Shown here: piece after piece, positions 52,460 through 61,130 of the stretch
Numbering within the stretch: the first letter of the stretch is position 1
Layout of the letters: each line of letters opens with the position of its first letter
Assembly (NCBI RefSeq): GCF_003355155.1
Contig: NZ_CP031320.1
Span: 5,447,367 to 5,511,366 of the forward strand
DNA from: Streptomyces armeniacus
Lineage (GTDB): Bacteria > Actinomycetota > Actinomycetes > Streptomycetales > Streptomycetaceae
Reading direction: 5' to 3'
DNA length: 64,000 bases
Notes under the pieces: model-generated
Database searches by the model: none
The model's input: only the letters and a program-made list of their open reading frames with translations
What the model was told of the DNA's origin: nothing
Program-made: the position numbers and the translations under genes

Positions 52460-52713
52460 GGGCTCTCCCTGTGATTCTGAACCTGTTGGCGGCGAACTTG
52501 GCGCGAGTGCGGCGTCACCTTACCGTCCGAGTGATGCGGCGATACCATCCTCCCGCTGACGTGTGCCCGGGCAAACGTCCTTTTCGGCCAGGTCCGGAAC
52601 CACGGAATCGTTCATTCCCTGATAGACGGGAGTCAGGTGATGCACTGGAGAGTCATCAGATCGAGTGATGGATGTGAGGGCGCTGAGACCGCTGACCCGT
52701 ACGGCAGTAAAAG

Positions 52714-54885
52714 ATGACGGATCAGCGGAATTCCGGGCCCCGGATCCACAACGACCTGTCCGGCAGCACCGGCGCGTCCGTGCAGGCCGGCACCGTCGAG
52801 GGCGGCGTACATCTCACCGTGCACGACGGGCCGTCGTGGACGGTGCCGCGCCAACTTCCACCGGACGTGGTCGGATTCGTGAACCGGGGGAGTGAACTCG
52901 CCGCGCTGGACGCCGTGCTGCGGGCCGCACCACCGGAGTCCCGGCTGGCACCCATGGTGATCACGGCCATCGCGGGCGCGGCCGGAGTGGGAAAGACCGC
53001 CTTGGCCGTGCACTGGGCACACCGCGCGCGGGACGCCTTTCCGGACGGCACCCTCTACGCCGACCTGCGCGGATACGACCTGCGTGCCCGTAAGACGCCG
53101 GAACAGGTCCTCGGCGGATTCCTGCACGCGCTCGATATCGCACCGACCCGTATCCCGGTCGAACTCGAAGCACGGGCCGCGCTCTTCCGTACGCTTCTCG
53201 CCTCCAAACGCGTCCTGCTCGTGCTCGACAATGTGGCAACGGCTGATCAGGTGCGTCATCTTCTGCCCGCCGCCGATCGAAGCCTCGTCCTGGTGACGAG
53301 CCGCAGCAGGCTCTCAGGACTCGTGGCACGGGACGGAGCCGCCCGTATGACCGTCGACCATCTGACCCCTGAAGAGTCGCTCCGGCTGCTCGCCGAGATC
53401 GTCGGAGCCGAACGAGTGGCCGCGGGGGAGCACGCCGCACGGCAGTTGACCGAGCTGTGCGACCAACTGCCCCTGGCATTGCGCATTGTGGCCGAACGTG
53501 CTGTCACCCACCCGCATCACACGCTCGCCGATCTCGTCGACGAGCTGTCCGACGAGCGCGCCAGGCTCGACGCCCTCGCGCTGGACGAGGACGAACTCAC
53601 CGCCGTACGCACCGTCTTCTCCTGGTCCTACGGCGCTCTCGCGCCTGCCGTGGCGCGTACGTTCCGGCTGCTCGCCGTCCACCCGTCACCCCACTTCAGC
53701 ACGTCCGCGGTGGCCGCGCTGACGGGCGCGAGTCCGGCCGCGGCGGGGCGGGCGCTGGACAGCCTGAGCGGTCTGCATCTGATCGAGCAGCGGGCCCGGC
53801 ACCGGTACCGCCTGCATGACCTGCTGCGCTCCTACGCACTGGAGAGAGTCGTGGAAGAAGAGACGAACGCCCTGCGCGACGCCGCCACCGACCGAGTGCT
53901 CTCCTGGTACCTGCGCACGGCGCACGCGGCGTCCCGGCTGATCCTGCCGCAGGGCCGCGAACTCGCCCTGCCCGCCCCGGTGTACGGGCCCGAGGGCACG
54001 GAAGGCGGCGCGGGCGGCGCCGAGTTCGAGAGCCTGGAGTCCGCGCTTCAGTGGTGCGAGGACGAACGGCAGACGCTGCTGGACGCCGTGAACCAGGCGC
54101 ACTCGCTGGGCAAGCACGAGATCGCCTGGAAGCTCCCGGTGGCCCTGATGGGCTTCTTCGAGCGGAGATCGTACTGGGACGACTGGATCTCCACCCACCT
54201 CACCGGGCTGCGGTCGGCACGGAGCGCGGGCGACCGGTTCGGTGAGGGGTGGCTCGCCCTGAGCCTCGCCGACGCCTACTGGGACACCCGCCGCACAGAG
54301 ACGGCCCTCTCGTACTTCGGCCAGGCACTCGACGCAACCCGGGACACGGGCGACGAGTGGGGCGAGGGTTTCTCCCTCCGCGGGATGAGCATCGCCCAAC
54401 TGGCGCTCGGCCGGCACGAGTCCGCACTCGACTACTCCCGGCAGGCCCGGCGGGTCTTCGCCCGGATCGGGGAGCGCCGCGGTGAGGGCATGTGCCACCT
54501 CAGCATCGGACAGGCGCAGCAGGGCCTCGGCAGGCTGGCGGAGGCCGTCGCCTGCTACCGGCGGGCGCTCGCCGTCTTCGACGAGCTCGGCAACGAGTGG
54601 AGCACCGCGCTGACCACCTTCCACCTCGGCACGGCGCTGCAACTGCGCGGCGCGCGCGAGGAGTCGGTCGAGCAGCACGCCGCGGCGGCCGCCGCGTTCC
54701 GCCGCCTCGGCGACCGGCGGCACGAGGCCGTCGTCCTGCACTCGCTGGGCGACCTGTACGCGGCCGCCGGCGAATCCACCCGCGCGCTCGAGGGCTGGCA
54801 GGGCGCGTGTCACCTCTTCGAGGAGCTCGGCGACCTCCAGGCGGAGGAAGTCAGGTCCAAGATCGCGGCACTGGGCACGGCGTAA
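52714..54885 (+). CDS. STAND NTPase with TPR sensor region (AfsR-like without the SARP domain)
   Basis: A 723-residue protein. The N-terminal 45 residues (NDLSGSTGASVQAGTVEGGV) are the Gly/Ser-rich motif used by many actinomycete STAND proteins in place of an effector domain. The NB-ARC part has P-loop GAAGVGKT (88-95), VLLVLDNV (Walker B, about 170), LVLVTSRSRLSGL and LCDQLPLALRIVAERAV. A winged-helix-like segment follows (YRLHDLLRSYALERV). TPRs from about 500 onward (GEGWLALSLADAYWDTRR, HLSIGQAQQGLGRLAEAVAC) form the sensor. A role in signalling or stress/defence is inferred; no effector domain is seen. Divergent from the TTA operon. Confidence 0.88.
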   Translation: MTDQRNSGPRIHNDLSGSTGASVQAGTVEGGVHLTVHDGPSWTVPRQLPPDVVGFVNRGSELAALDAVLRAAPPESRLAPMVITAIAGAAGVGKTALAVHWAHRARDAFPDGTLYADLRGYDLRARKTPEQVLGGFLHALDIAPTRIPVELEARAALFRTLLASKRVLLVLDNVATADQVRHLLPAADRSLVLVTSRSRLSGLVARDGAARMTVDHLTPEESLRLLAEIVGAERVAAGEHAARQLTELCDQLPLALRIVAERAVTHPHHTLADLVDELSDERARLDALALDEDELTAVRTVFSWSYGALAPAVARTFRLLAVHPSPHFSTSAVAALTGASPAAAGRALDSLSGLHLIEQRARHRYRLHDLLRSYALERVVEEETNALRDAATDRVLSWYLRTAHAASRLILPQGRELALPAPVYGPEGTEGGAGGAEFESLESALQWCEDERQTLLDAVNQAHSLGKHEIAWKLPVALMGFFERRSYWDDWISTHLTGLRSARSAGDRFGEGWLALSLADAYWDTRRTETALSYFGQALDATRDTGDEWGEGFSLRGMSIAQLALGRHESALDYSRQARRVFARIGERRGEGMCHLSIGQAQQGLGRLAEAVACYRRALAVFDELGNEWSTALTTFHLGTALQLRGAREESVEQHAAAAAAFRRLGDRRHEAVVLHSLGDLYAAAGESTRALEGWQGACHLFEELGDLQAEEVRSKIAALGTA

Positions 54886-54984
54886 CGGAGCCGTGGCGCA
54901 ACGGGGCGGGGGCGCAACAGACTTGCGGTGCAACGTTGCGTCGCAACGGTCGTGTGGCGCGCGAACAGACCTGCCCGCGCACGC

Positions 54985-55024
54985 GAAGCGCCCCGGCTGT
55001 CCGGGTGGACAGCCGGGGCGCTTC
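54985..55024. terminator. 18-bp perfect stem, 4-nt loop: bidirectional terminator
   Basis: The arms 54985-55002 and 55007-55024 are exact complements (left arm begins GAAGCGCCCCGG) around the loop GGGT. It lies between the convergent STAND gene and the secreted-protein gene. There is no T-run, as is usual for Streptomyces terminators. Confidence 0.85.
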
Positions 55025-55110
55025 CGGTCGTTCGCAACGGCTCAGCCGCTGCCCGTCCGGCGGTGCTTACGCGGCTCAGCCGCCGCTGGGCCGCGCTCGG
55101 GCTCCGTTCG

Positions 55111-55635
55111 TCAGCAGCGCTTGTCGCTCTGCCCCGAGAGTGTGGTGGCGGAGCCTGCCGGGCGGAGGGTGCCGACGGCAGCGGTGCAGTCGTCCACCGT
55201 GGCCGCGCCCTCGGACCAGTACTCCTGGCCGTTGTCCTTGGGCCAGGTCACGGTGCCGAGCTGCTTGTCCTGCGTGTAGCTGTACACGCCGGCGCTGACG
55301 TCGTAGTCGTCTTGCTTGTCGGTGAAGCTCTGCCAGACCCAGACGTAGCTGTAGTTCTCCTTGCACTCGGGCGAGTAGAACTGCTTGACGGAGGCGATGG
55401 TCTCGCCGCCCTGCTTGATGTAGCCGGTGGTGCCGATCTGGTGGGCGTCCTCACAGACGTCCATGGCCTGGGCCTTCTTGCTCGAGGGGTTGCCCTCGGG
55501 CGTGGGTGCCGTGGACTGGGACGAGGCGCGCTCGGACGGTGCGGGAGCCGGTCCGCTGCCCGCGAGAGCGCTGCCTGCCGGGACCATGACGAAGGCGGCG
55601 GCGACGGCCGCCGTGGCGAACATGCGTGAACGCAT
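55111..55635 (-). CDS. Secreted protein of unknown function (DUF2690-like features)
   Basis: A 174-residue exported protein. The ATG at 55635 has GGGGGA seven bases upstream. The signal peptide MRSRMFATAAVAAAFVMVPA is followed by GSALAG. After a Pro/Ser/Ala linker (about 28-55), the folded part contains MDVCEDAHQIGTTGY, FYSPECKENYSYVWVWQSF and VDDCTAAVGTL, ending QSDKRC. Four cysteines suggest two disulfides. The YSPxC...SYVWVW block recalls DUF2690 proteins, but I would not insist. It is downstream of the S33-peptidase gene on the same strand, separated by palindromic hairpins. Confidence 0.75.
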   Translation of the reverse strand: MRSRMFATAAVAAAFVMVPAGSALAGSGPAPAPSERASSQSTAPTPEGNPSSKKAQAMDVCEDAHQIGTTGYIKQGGETIASVKQFYSPECKENYSYVWVWQSFTDKQDDYDVSAGVYSYTQDKQLGTVTWPKDNGQEYWSEGAATVDDCTAAVGTLRPAGSATTLSGQSDKRC

Positions 55636-55814
55636 GGGTGGTTCCCCCTTGCTCGGTTGTGCGTTGGCCTCGGAGCAGGGCGCAGGTGTGGGTCGTCCCT
55701 CCGTACGCGTCCGGAGGGGACACCGGCCAAAAGCTCCGATCTCCCAAGAAGACACGCGACGCGCGCGAAGGGTTGTAGAGCGATCTCAGAATCAGCCGTA
55801 CGGATGCGCTTTGT

Positions 55815-55857
55815 GCCTCCGTACGGAGGCGTTTCGGCCTCCGTACGGAGGCCGAAA
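55815..55857 (-). terminator. Tandem palindromic hairpins after the S33 hydrolase gene
   Basis: A 26-bp perfect palindrome (55832-55857, core GGCCTCCGTACGGAGGCC) begins two bases after the S33 stop. A 16-bp perfect palindrome GCCTCCGTACGGAGGC (55815-55830) follows. Both share the core CCTCCGTACGGAGG. They probably form a double terminator. A third, imperfect copy (CCTCCGTACGCGTCCGGAGG) is at 55702-55721. Confidence 0.8.
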
Positions 55858-55859
55858 GC

Positions 55860-57500
55860 TCAGGAACGGAAGCCCAGCAGCCGGTGAAGCGCGGCGCCGT
55901 CCGCCCCCGTGGCCGTACCCGAAGTGCCGTTCCGCGCACTCGTCTTGGCGCCGTCCCGCGGCTCCGGGTCGGGCAGCGCGGCGCAGACCGCGTCCGCCGG
56001 GTTGCGGCCCTGGCTCCCGCGGCGCGGCACCTCACCCGTGGCCAGATACGCGGCGACGTGGCCGTCCAGGCAGCGGTTGCCGCTCAGCGAGATGCCGTGG
56101 TTGCCGCCGCCCTCCTCGACGACGAGGCTCGACCCCGCCAGCTTGCGGTGCAAGGTGACCGCGCCCTCGTACGGGGTTGCGGCGTCGTCCGTGGCCTGGA
56201 GCAGCAGTACGGGCGGCAGTTCGCGGTTGGACACGTCCGGCGGCGTCAGCGAGGGCACGGGCCAGAACGCGCACGGGGCGTTGTACCACGCGTTGTTCCA
56301 GGTCATGAACGGTGCCTTGGCGTGCACCGCCGACATGTCCCGGCGCCAGGTGTTCCAGTCGCGCGGCCAGGAGGCGTCGCGGCACTGCACCGCCGCGTAG
56401 ACGGAGTAGCTGTTGTCGCCCGCGGCGTCCACGGCGGCGTGTTCGTCGTACGCCTTGCCGAGCGGCCCGTCGTCACCCTTGTTGACGTACGCGGCGAAGG
56501 CCTCGGCCAACTCCGGCCAGTAGCCGTTGAAGTAGCCGCCGGGCAGGAACGTGTCCTCCAGCTCGGCCGGCCCGACCTTCCCGGCGGCCGGGTCCTCGCG
56601 TACGGCGTCCCGCATTGCGTACCACGCCGCCTCCACGTCCGCCGGGTCCGTGCCCAGGCCGTACTCGGCGTCGTGCCGGGCGACCCAGGCCGCGAACGCC
56701 TTGTGCCGCTTGTCGAACGCGAAGTCCTGCGCGATGTTCGCCTCGTACCAGACGCCCTCCGGGTTCACGACGCTGTCCAGCACGGCACGGCGTACGCGGC
56801 CAGGGTACAGCTTGGCGTACACGGCGCCGAGGTAGGTGCCGTACGAGTAGCCGAAGTAGTTGATCTTCTCGCTGCCCAGCGCGCGCCGGATCACGTCCAT
56901 GTCCCGGGCGGCGCTCGGCGTGTTCATGTGCGGCAGCACATCCTGGTGCCGCTGCGCGCAGGACCGGGCGAAGCCCGCGGCGCGCTGCACGTTGGCCTGC
57001 CCAGCCTGCCCGGCCTGCTCCGTCTGCGGACCGCGGGGCACGGAGTCGAGGCGTACGGGGTCGAAGTACCCCGGCCGGCAGTCGAGCGCGGGCTCGCTCT
57101 TCCCGACCCCCCGCGGGTCGAAGCCGATCACGTCGTACTGCGCCGCGACCTCCGCGGGCAGCGACTTCGCGACGTACCCGGCCATGCCCACCCCGCTGCC
57201 GCCCGGCCCGCCCGGGTTGACCAGCAGCGGACCCTGGTACGTACGGGCGGTGTGCTTGATGCGGGACAGCGCCAGCTCGATCTGCCGGCCGTCCGGCCGC
57301 GCGTGGTCCAGCGGCACCCGTACGGTGGCGCACTGCAGCTTCGGGTAATCCTTGGTGCCGCACCCGGTCCACTTCAACCCGCCGTCGGAGCCGTCGGAGG
57401 CGCCACCGTCGGGGGCGGCGGCCGGGGCGGCGGCGAGCGTCCCGGCCAGCACCACGGCGGCGGCGGAGGCGGCGGACAGGGCGAACGTGCGTCTCTGCAT
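55860..57500 (-). CDS. Secreted S33-family tripeptidyl-aminopeptidase-like alpha/beta hydrolase
   Basis: A 546-residue exported enzyme of the SlpD/SlpE/Tap type, which remove N-terminal tripeptides from extracellular proteins. The ATG at 57500 has GGGAGA upstream. The signal peptide is MQRRTFALSAASAAAVVLAG. Features: oxyanion region LLVNPGGPGGSGVGMAG, nucleophile elbow GYSYGTYLG (about residue 217), the CxxC-type cysteines of the family, late ATDDAATPYEGA (Asp region) and GGGNHGISLSG (His, about residue 469). The C-terminal 40 residues are a Gly/Thr/Ala tail. Downstream hairpins end the transcript. Confidence 0.93.
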   Translation of the reverse strand: MQRRTFALSAASAAAVVLAGTLAAAPAAAPDGGASDGSDGGLKWTGCGTKDYPKLQCATVRVPLDHARPDGRQIELALSRIKHTARTYQGPLLVNPGGPGGSGVGMAGYVAKSLPAEVAAQYDVIGFDPRGVGKSEPALDCRPGYFDPVRLDSVPRGPQTEQAGQAGQANVQRAAGFARSCAQRHQDVLPHMNTPSAARDMDVIRRALGSEKINYFGYSYGTYLGAVYAKLYPGRVRRAVLDSVVNPEGVWYEANIAQDFAFDKRHKAFAAWVARHDAEYGLGTDPADVEAAWYAMRDAVREDPAAGKVGPAELEDTFLPGGYFNGYWPELAEAFAAYVNKGDDGPLGKAYDEHAAVDAAGDNSYSVYAAVQCRDASWPRDWNTWRRDMSAVHAKAPFMTWNNAWYNAPCAFWPVPSLTPPDVSNRELPPVLLLQATDDAATPYEGAVTLHRKLAGSSLVVEEGGGNHGISLSGNRCLDGHVAAYLATGEVPRRGSQGRNPADAVCAALPDPEPRDGAKTSARNGTSGTATGADGAALHRLLGFRS

Positions 57501-57682
57501 CAGGTCTCCCTCGACACGATGTGCGGCCGCAACCACGCGGCCTACGGCATCGTGCCGGAAACCCGCCCCCGTCCCACCGCTCCGCGCCCCCGTATCCCCG
57601 CAGATGACCACCCCGGGTCCGCCCTACGGCCGAATGGCCGCACGTGATCCCGTACGGGACGCAGGGCTGGAGGGGGAGGGCG

Positions 57683-58357
57683 TCAGTTGGAGGCCGGGGT
57701 CGGCTGGAGTTCGCTGGGGCGGACGATGACGAAGCCCTCGCCCTCCAGCTTCAGCTGGACCGCCTCGCCCGAGCCGCCGCGGATCATCGAGCCGAAGCTC
57801 TGCGAGCGGTTCAGCGAGGTCTGGAGCTGGGCGCTCCAGCCCACCACCGCGTCCGTGTCGACGAAGACCGGCGCCTGCGGCGACACGGGGATGACGATGG
57901 GGGAGCCCTCGCATACCACGGCGAGCCGGCCCTGGCCGGTGAAGAGGCTGTTGAACAGACCGCCGCCGGTCATTCCGGCGCCCTTCACCATCTTTATCTC
58001 GTAGCTGAGGCTGGCGTCGAAGCACAGCACGTTCCGCCCGTTGACGGTGAGGGAGTCGCCGGGGGCGAAGTCGACGATGAAGCAGTTGGCGGCCTCGTGC
58101 GCGAACCACGCCTCGCCCTGGCCGCGGACGGCCATCAGGGCCAGGCCCTCGCCGGTGACGGACCGCTTGAGGAAGTTCCCGACGCCCTGGCCCTGCTTTT
58201 CGAACTGGAGGTTGCCGCGGAAGGCGACCATGGCGCCCTGACGGGCGTAGCACTCGCCGTTCACCGCGTACTTGATCGACTTTTCGTTCTGCTGGGTCAT
58301 GCCCGCTGCGGTGGCCGGCTGGGCCATGTTCTCGGAGGCGAAGAGCTCACTCTGCAT
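57683..58357 (-). CDS. AIM24 (TIGR00266) family protein
   Basis: A 224-residue soluble protein. The ATG at 58357 has GGAGGATCAGG upstream. It has the beta-helix-like repeats of the AIM24 family: NGECYARQGAMVAFRGNLQF, GLALMAVRGQGEAWFAHEA, FAPGDSLTVNGRNVLCFDAS and the end GGSGEAVQLKLEGEGFVIVR. In Streptomyces such proteins are widespread and uncharacterised. It lies between the S33 hydrolase and the PfpI-like gene on the same strand, with no shared operon evidence. Confidence 0.9.
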   Translation of the reverse strand: MQSELFASENMAQPATAAGMTQQNEKSIKYAVNGECYARQGAMVAFRGNLQFEKQGQGVGNFLKRSVTGEGLALMAVRGQGEAWFAHEAANCFIVDFAPGDSLTVNGRNVLCFDASLSYEIKMVKGAGMTGGGLFNSLFTGQGRLAVVCEGSPIVIPVSPQAPVFVDTDAVVGWSAQLQTSLNRSQSFGSMIRGGSGEAVQLKLEGEGFVIVRPSELQPTPASN

Positions 58358-58473
58358 GGCCTGATCCTCCCCCGGAACCGTGGCCTCCGCCAAGGGGGGC
58401 ACTTGCCGTACGTGCCCGGACCCCCGGCCGTACGTACGGCGGAAGCTGTGCATGTACGGCCGGGGGCCCGCGC

Positions 58474-59196
58474 CTACCGGGGGTCCCCGGCCGCCGGCCC
58501 CGTCCGCTCCGTGACCCGTGCCAGCAGCGCGGGCTGGTCGGCGAGCGCCGTCCGCACCATCTCGTCGAACATGGGGCCGAAGCCGGCGATGTCGGGGGAG
58601 TCCCAGTCGATGCCGCCGAGCGGCGGCTCCGGGTCGTACTCGATCATCAGCTGGATCTTGCGGGCGACCGCCTCGCCCGCGAGCCGCGCCGCCAGGTGCA
58701 GTGCCATGTCGATGCCGGCCGCGACGCCGGCGCCCGTGAGGACCGGGCCGGACTCCACCCACCGTTCGGCGACGGGCTCCGCGCCGAACGCGGGCAGCAT
58801 CCAGCGGAGCCCCCAGTGCGTCGTGGCCCGGCGCCCCTCGAGGAGCCCCGCCGCGCCCAGGAGCAGCGAGCCCGAGCACACCGAGGCGACGACGTCGGCG
58901 GTGGGCGCGGCCTCGCGGATCCAGCCGACCAGGGACTCGTCGGCGAGCGCGGCGAGCGTCGGTTCGCCGCCGCCCGGCACGACGAGTACGGCGGGCCGGG
59001 GGACCTGCTCGAAGGTGTGGGAGGCCAGCAGCCGCAGCGGGGTGTCCGTGTCCGCCGGCGTACGGGTGTCCGCGCCGGCGACCACCACCTCGTACGACGG
59101 GTCGAACGCGGTCAGCCCCGTCAGCACCTGGAGCGGGCCGACGAGGTCGAGCGGGGTGCAGCCGGGGTACAGCGCGAAGGCGATCGTCTTGGTCAT
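58474..59196 (-). CDS. DJ-1/PfpI family protein (isonitrile-hydratase-like)
   Basis: A 240-residue protein beginning MTKTIAFALYPGCTPLDLVG. The nucleophile elbow is SVCSGSLLLGAAGLL (Cys107), with the Glu-type contact PGGGEPT upstream and HWGLRWMLPAFG downstream. This is the layout of GATase1-like proteins such as isonitrile hydratase. Activity is unknown. It is divergent from the GlxA-type regulator gene, which carries the same fold, and the two are probably co-regulated. Confidence 0.88.
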   Translation of the reverse strand: MTKTIAFALYPGCTPLDLVGPLQVLTGLTAFDPSYEVVVAGADTRTPADTDTPLRLLASHTFEQVPRPAVLVVPGGGEPTLAALADESLVGWIREAAPTADVVASVCSGSLLLGAAGLLEGRRATTHWGLRWMLPAFGAEPVAERWVESGPVLTGAGVAAGIDMALHLAARLAGEAVARKIQLMIEYDPEPPLGGIDWDSPDIAGFGPMFDEMVRTALADQPALLARVTERTGPAAGDPR

Positions 59197-59306
59197 GGCC
59201 CCACCGTCGGCGCCCGTACGGCGCGCGGCGAGGCCGGACGGCGAGCGTGTCCGGATACGTGGGATCCCAGTCCTTCCGACATGGCCGCCGGCCGCCGTGT
59301 CCGGCA

Positions 59307-59334
59307 TAGAGTCGCCCGTATGGTCGCCCGTATG
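59307..59334 (+). promoter_or_regulatory. Leaderless promoter and duplicated start of the GlxA-type gene
   Basis: TAGAGT (59307-59312) ends 7 nt before the ATG at 59320, with no ribosome site. The 12-mer GTCGCCCGTATG is present twice head to tail (59311-59322 and 59323-59334), so a second in-frame ATG follows at 59332. The first is favoured by the promoter position. Confidence 0.55.
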
Positions 59335-60300
59335 AGCGAACGGCGGGTGGTGGTCGTCGGGTTCGAGGGCGCGGAGCTGCTGGACATCGCGTGCGTCACG
59401 TCCAGCTTCGACGGCGCCAACCTCAGCGGCGCCGACCCCGCGTACGCCGTCACCCTGGCCACCCCGGGCGGCAGTGACGTCGCCTGCGGCTCCGGCCTCA
59501 CGCTGCGCGCAGGCGGCGCGCTGGAACGGGTCTGCGGCCCGCTCGACACCCTGGTCGTCTCGGGCGGTTTCGGCCACGAGAGGGCCGCGGCCGATCCGCG
59601 CGTCACCGGCCACGTACGGCGGCTGGCCCGCGAGAGCCGCCGGGTCGCGTCGGTGTGCACGGGGGCGACCGTACTGGCCGCCGCCGGGCTGCTCGACGGG
59701 CGGCGCGCGACGACGCACTGGGGCTGGGCGGGGCAGCTCGCCGCCGACTACCCGAAGGTGACGGTGGACCCCGACCCGATCTACGTACGCGACGGCGACG
59801 TCTCCACCGCGGCCGGCGTCACCAGCGCGCTGGACCTGACGCTCGCGTTCGTCGAGGAGGACCACGGCACGGCGCTGGCCCGGCGCGTCGCCCGCGGGCT
59901 GGTGACGTACCTGCAACGGCCGGGCAACCAGGCGCAGATGAGCATGTTCACCCGCGCGCCCGCGCCGGGCGACGGGCTCGTACGGCGTGCCGTCGACCTC
60001 GTCACGGGCGGGCTTGCCGGCGAACTGACGGTTGCCGGGCTGGCCGCCGCCGTGGGCGTCAGCGAACGGCATCTCACCCGGCTGTTCCTGGACGAGCTCG
60101 GGCAGACACCGGGCCGGTTCATACGGCAGGCCCGTACGGAGGCCGCCGCGCATCTGCTCGCGTCGACGCGGCTGCCGGTGGCGGGCGTGGCGGCGCGGTG
60201 CGGGTTCGGGTCGGCGGAGACGCTGCGACAGGCGTTCGTCGCCCGCTACGGTGTCCCGCCCTCGCGCTACCGGGCGACGGCGCAGCGGGCGCCGGGGTAG
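59320..60300 (+). CDS. GlxA-family transcriptional regulator (DJ-1/PfpI sensor plus AraC HTH)
   Basis: A 326-residue protein. The N-terminal GATase1-like domain (RVVVVGFEGAELLDIACVTS; VASVCTGATVLAAAGLLDG; TTHWGWAGQLAADYP, about 5-170) is followed by an AraC-type pair of helix-turn-helix motifs. These are TVAGLAAAVGVSERHLTRLF and the second motif VAARCGFGSAETLRQAFVARY. The ligand is unknown. The ATG at 59320 is chosen over 59332 because of the leaderless -10. It probably regulates the divergent PfpI-like gene. Confidence 0.92.
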   Translation: MVARMSERRVVVVGFEGAELLDIACVTSSFDGANLSGADPAYAVTLATPGGSDVACGSGLTLRAGGALERVCGPLDTLVVSGGFGHERAAADPRVTGHVRRLARESRRVASVCTGATVLAAAGLLDGRRATTHWGWAGQLAADYPKVTVDPDPIYVRDGDVSTAAGVTSALDLTLAFVEEDHGTALARRVARGLVTYLQRPGNQAQMSMFTRAPAPGDGLVRRAVDLVTGGLAGELTVAGLAAAVGVSERHLTRLFLDELGQTPGRFIRQARTEAAAHLLASTRLPVAGVAARCGFGSAETLRQAFVARYGVPPSRYRATAQRAPG

Positions 60301-60388
60301 CCGTACGGGCGGCGCGTACGGGACCCGACTCCTACGGGACCGGGCGCGTACGGGTCCGGGTGCGTACGGGTCCGGGTGCGGCGGCATC

Positions 60389-61039
60389 ATGGAGCGTGTG
60401 CGACTGGAAGCGATCACCTGGCAGCGGCTGACCGAGGCACTCGCCGAACGCCTCATCGCCACCCCGCCCGCCGGCGGCGGCCGCCGGCTGCGCGTCGCCC
60501 TCGACGGCGCGCCCGCCGCCCGGCCGGAGGAGCTCGCGGCGGAGCTGGCGGAGGCGCTGCGGCTGCGCGGACGCCCGGTGCTGCCGGTCGCGGTGGACGG
60601 CTTCCTGCGTCCGGCGTCGCTCCGCTTCGAGTACGGCAAGCAGGACCCCGACGCGTTCTACGACCTCTGGTACGACACCGGCGCCCTGTGGCGCGAGGTC
60701 TTCGACCCTCTCGAACCGGACGGCGACGGGCGGGTGCTGCCCGACCTGTGGAACCCGGCCACCGACCGGGCCACCCGCAGCGAACGCGTCGCGCTCGGCG
60801 CCGGCGGCGTACTCCTGCTGCACGGGCCGCTGCTGCTCGGGCGGTGGTTCCCGTTCGACCTGACGGTGCACCTGAGCCTGTCCGCCGCCGCGCTGGCCCG
60901 GCGGACCAGCGCGGCGGAACGGTGGACGCTGCCCGCCTTCGCCCGCTACGAGGACGAGGTGGGCCCGGCGGAGGCGGCGGACGTCGTCGTACGGGCCGAC
61001 CGCCCGGAGCACCCGGCCTGGAACGGGCCGCTGGACTGA
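60389..61039 (+). CDS. Uridine-kinase-family homologue lacking a P-loop
   Basis: A 216-residue protein. The body resembles actinomycete uridine-kinase-like proteins: RPVLPVAVDGFLRPASLRFE, DPDAFYDLWYDTGALWREVF, GRVLPDLWNPATDRATRSER, GVLLLHGPLLLGRWFPFDLT. The position of the P-loop reads LDGAPAARPEELA, so the GxxxxGK[ST] nucleotide lysine is absent. The ATG at 60389 and the GTG at 60398 (MRLEAITWQRL-like) are both possible and neither has a clear site. Kinase activity is doubtful. Confidence 0.8.
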   Translation: MERVRLEAITWQRLTEALAERLIATPPAGGGRRLRVALDGAPAARPEELAAELAEALRLRGRPVLPVAVDGFLRPASLRFEYGKQDPDAFYDLWYDTGALWREVFDPLEPDGDGRVLPDLWNPATDRATRSERVALGAGGVLLLHGPLLLGRWFPFDLTVHLSLSAAALARRTSAAERWTLPAFARYEDEVGPAEAADVVVRADRPEHPAWNGPLD

Positions 61040-61130
61040 GCGGATCGCTGAACTGGCCGCTGGACTGGACGGGCCGCCGGGCCGAACGGGCGGGACCCGG
61101 CGTGGCGCTCAGAGCACCCCGGTGTGGCGC

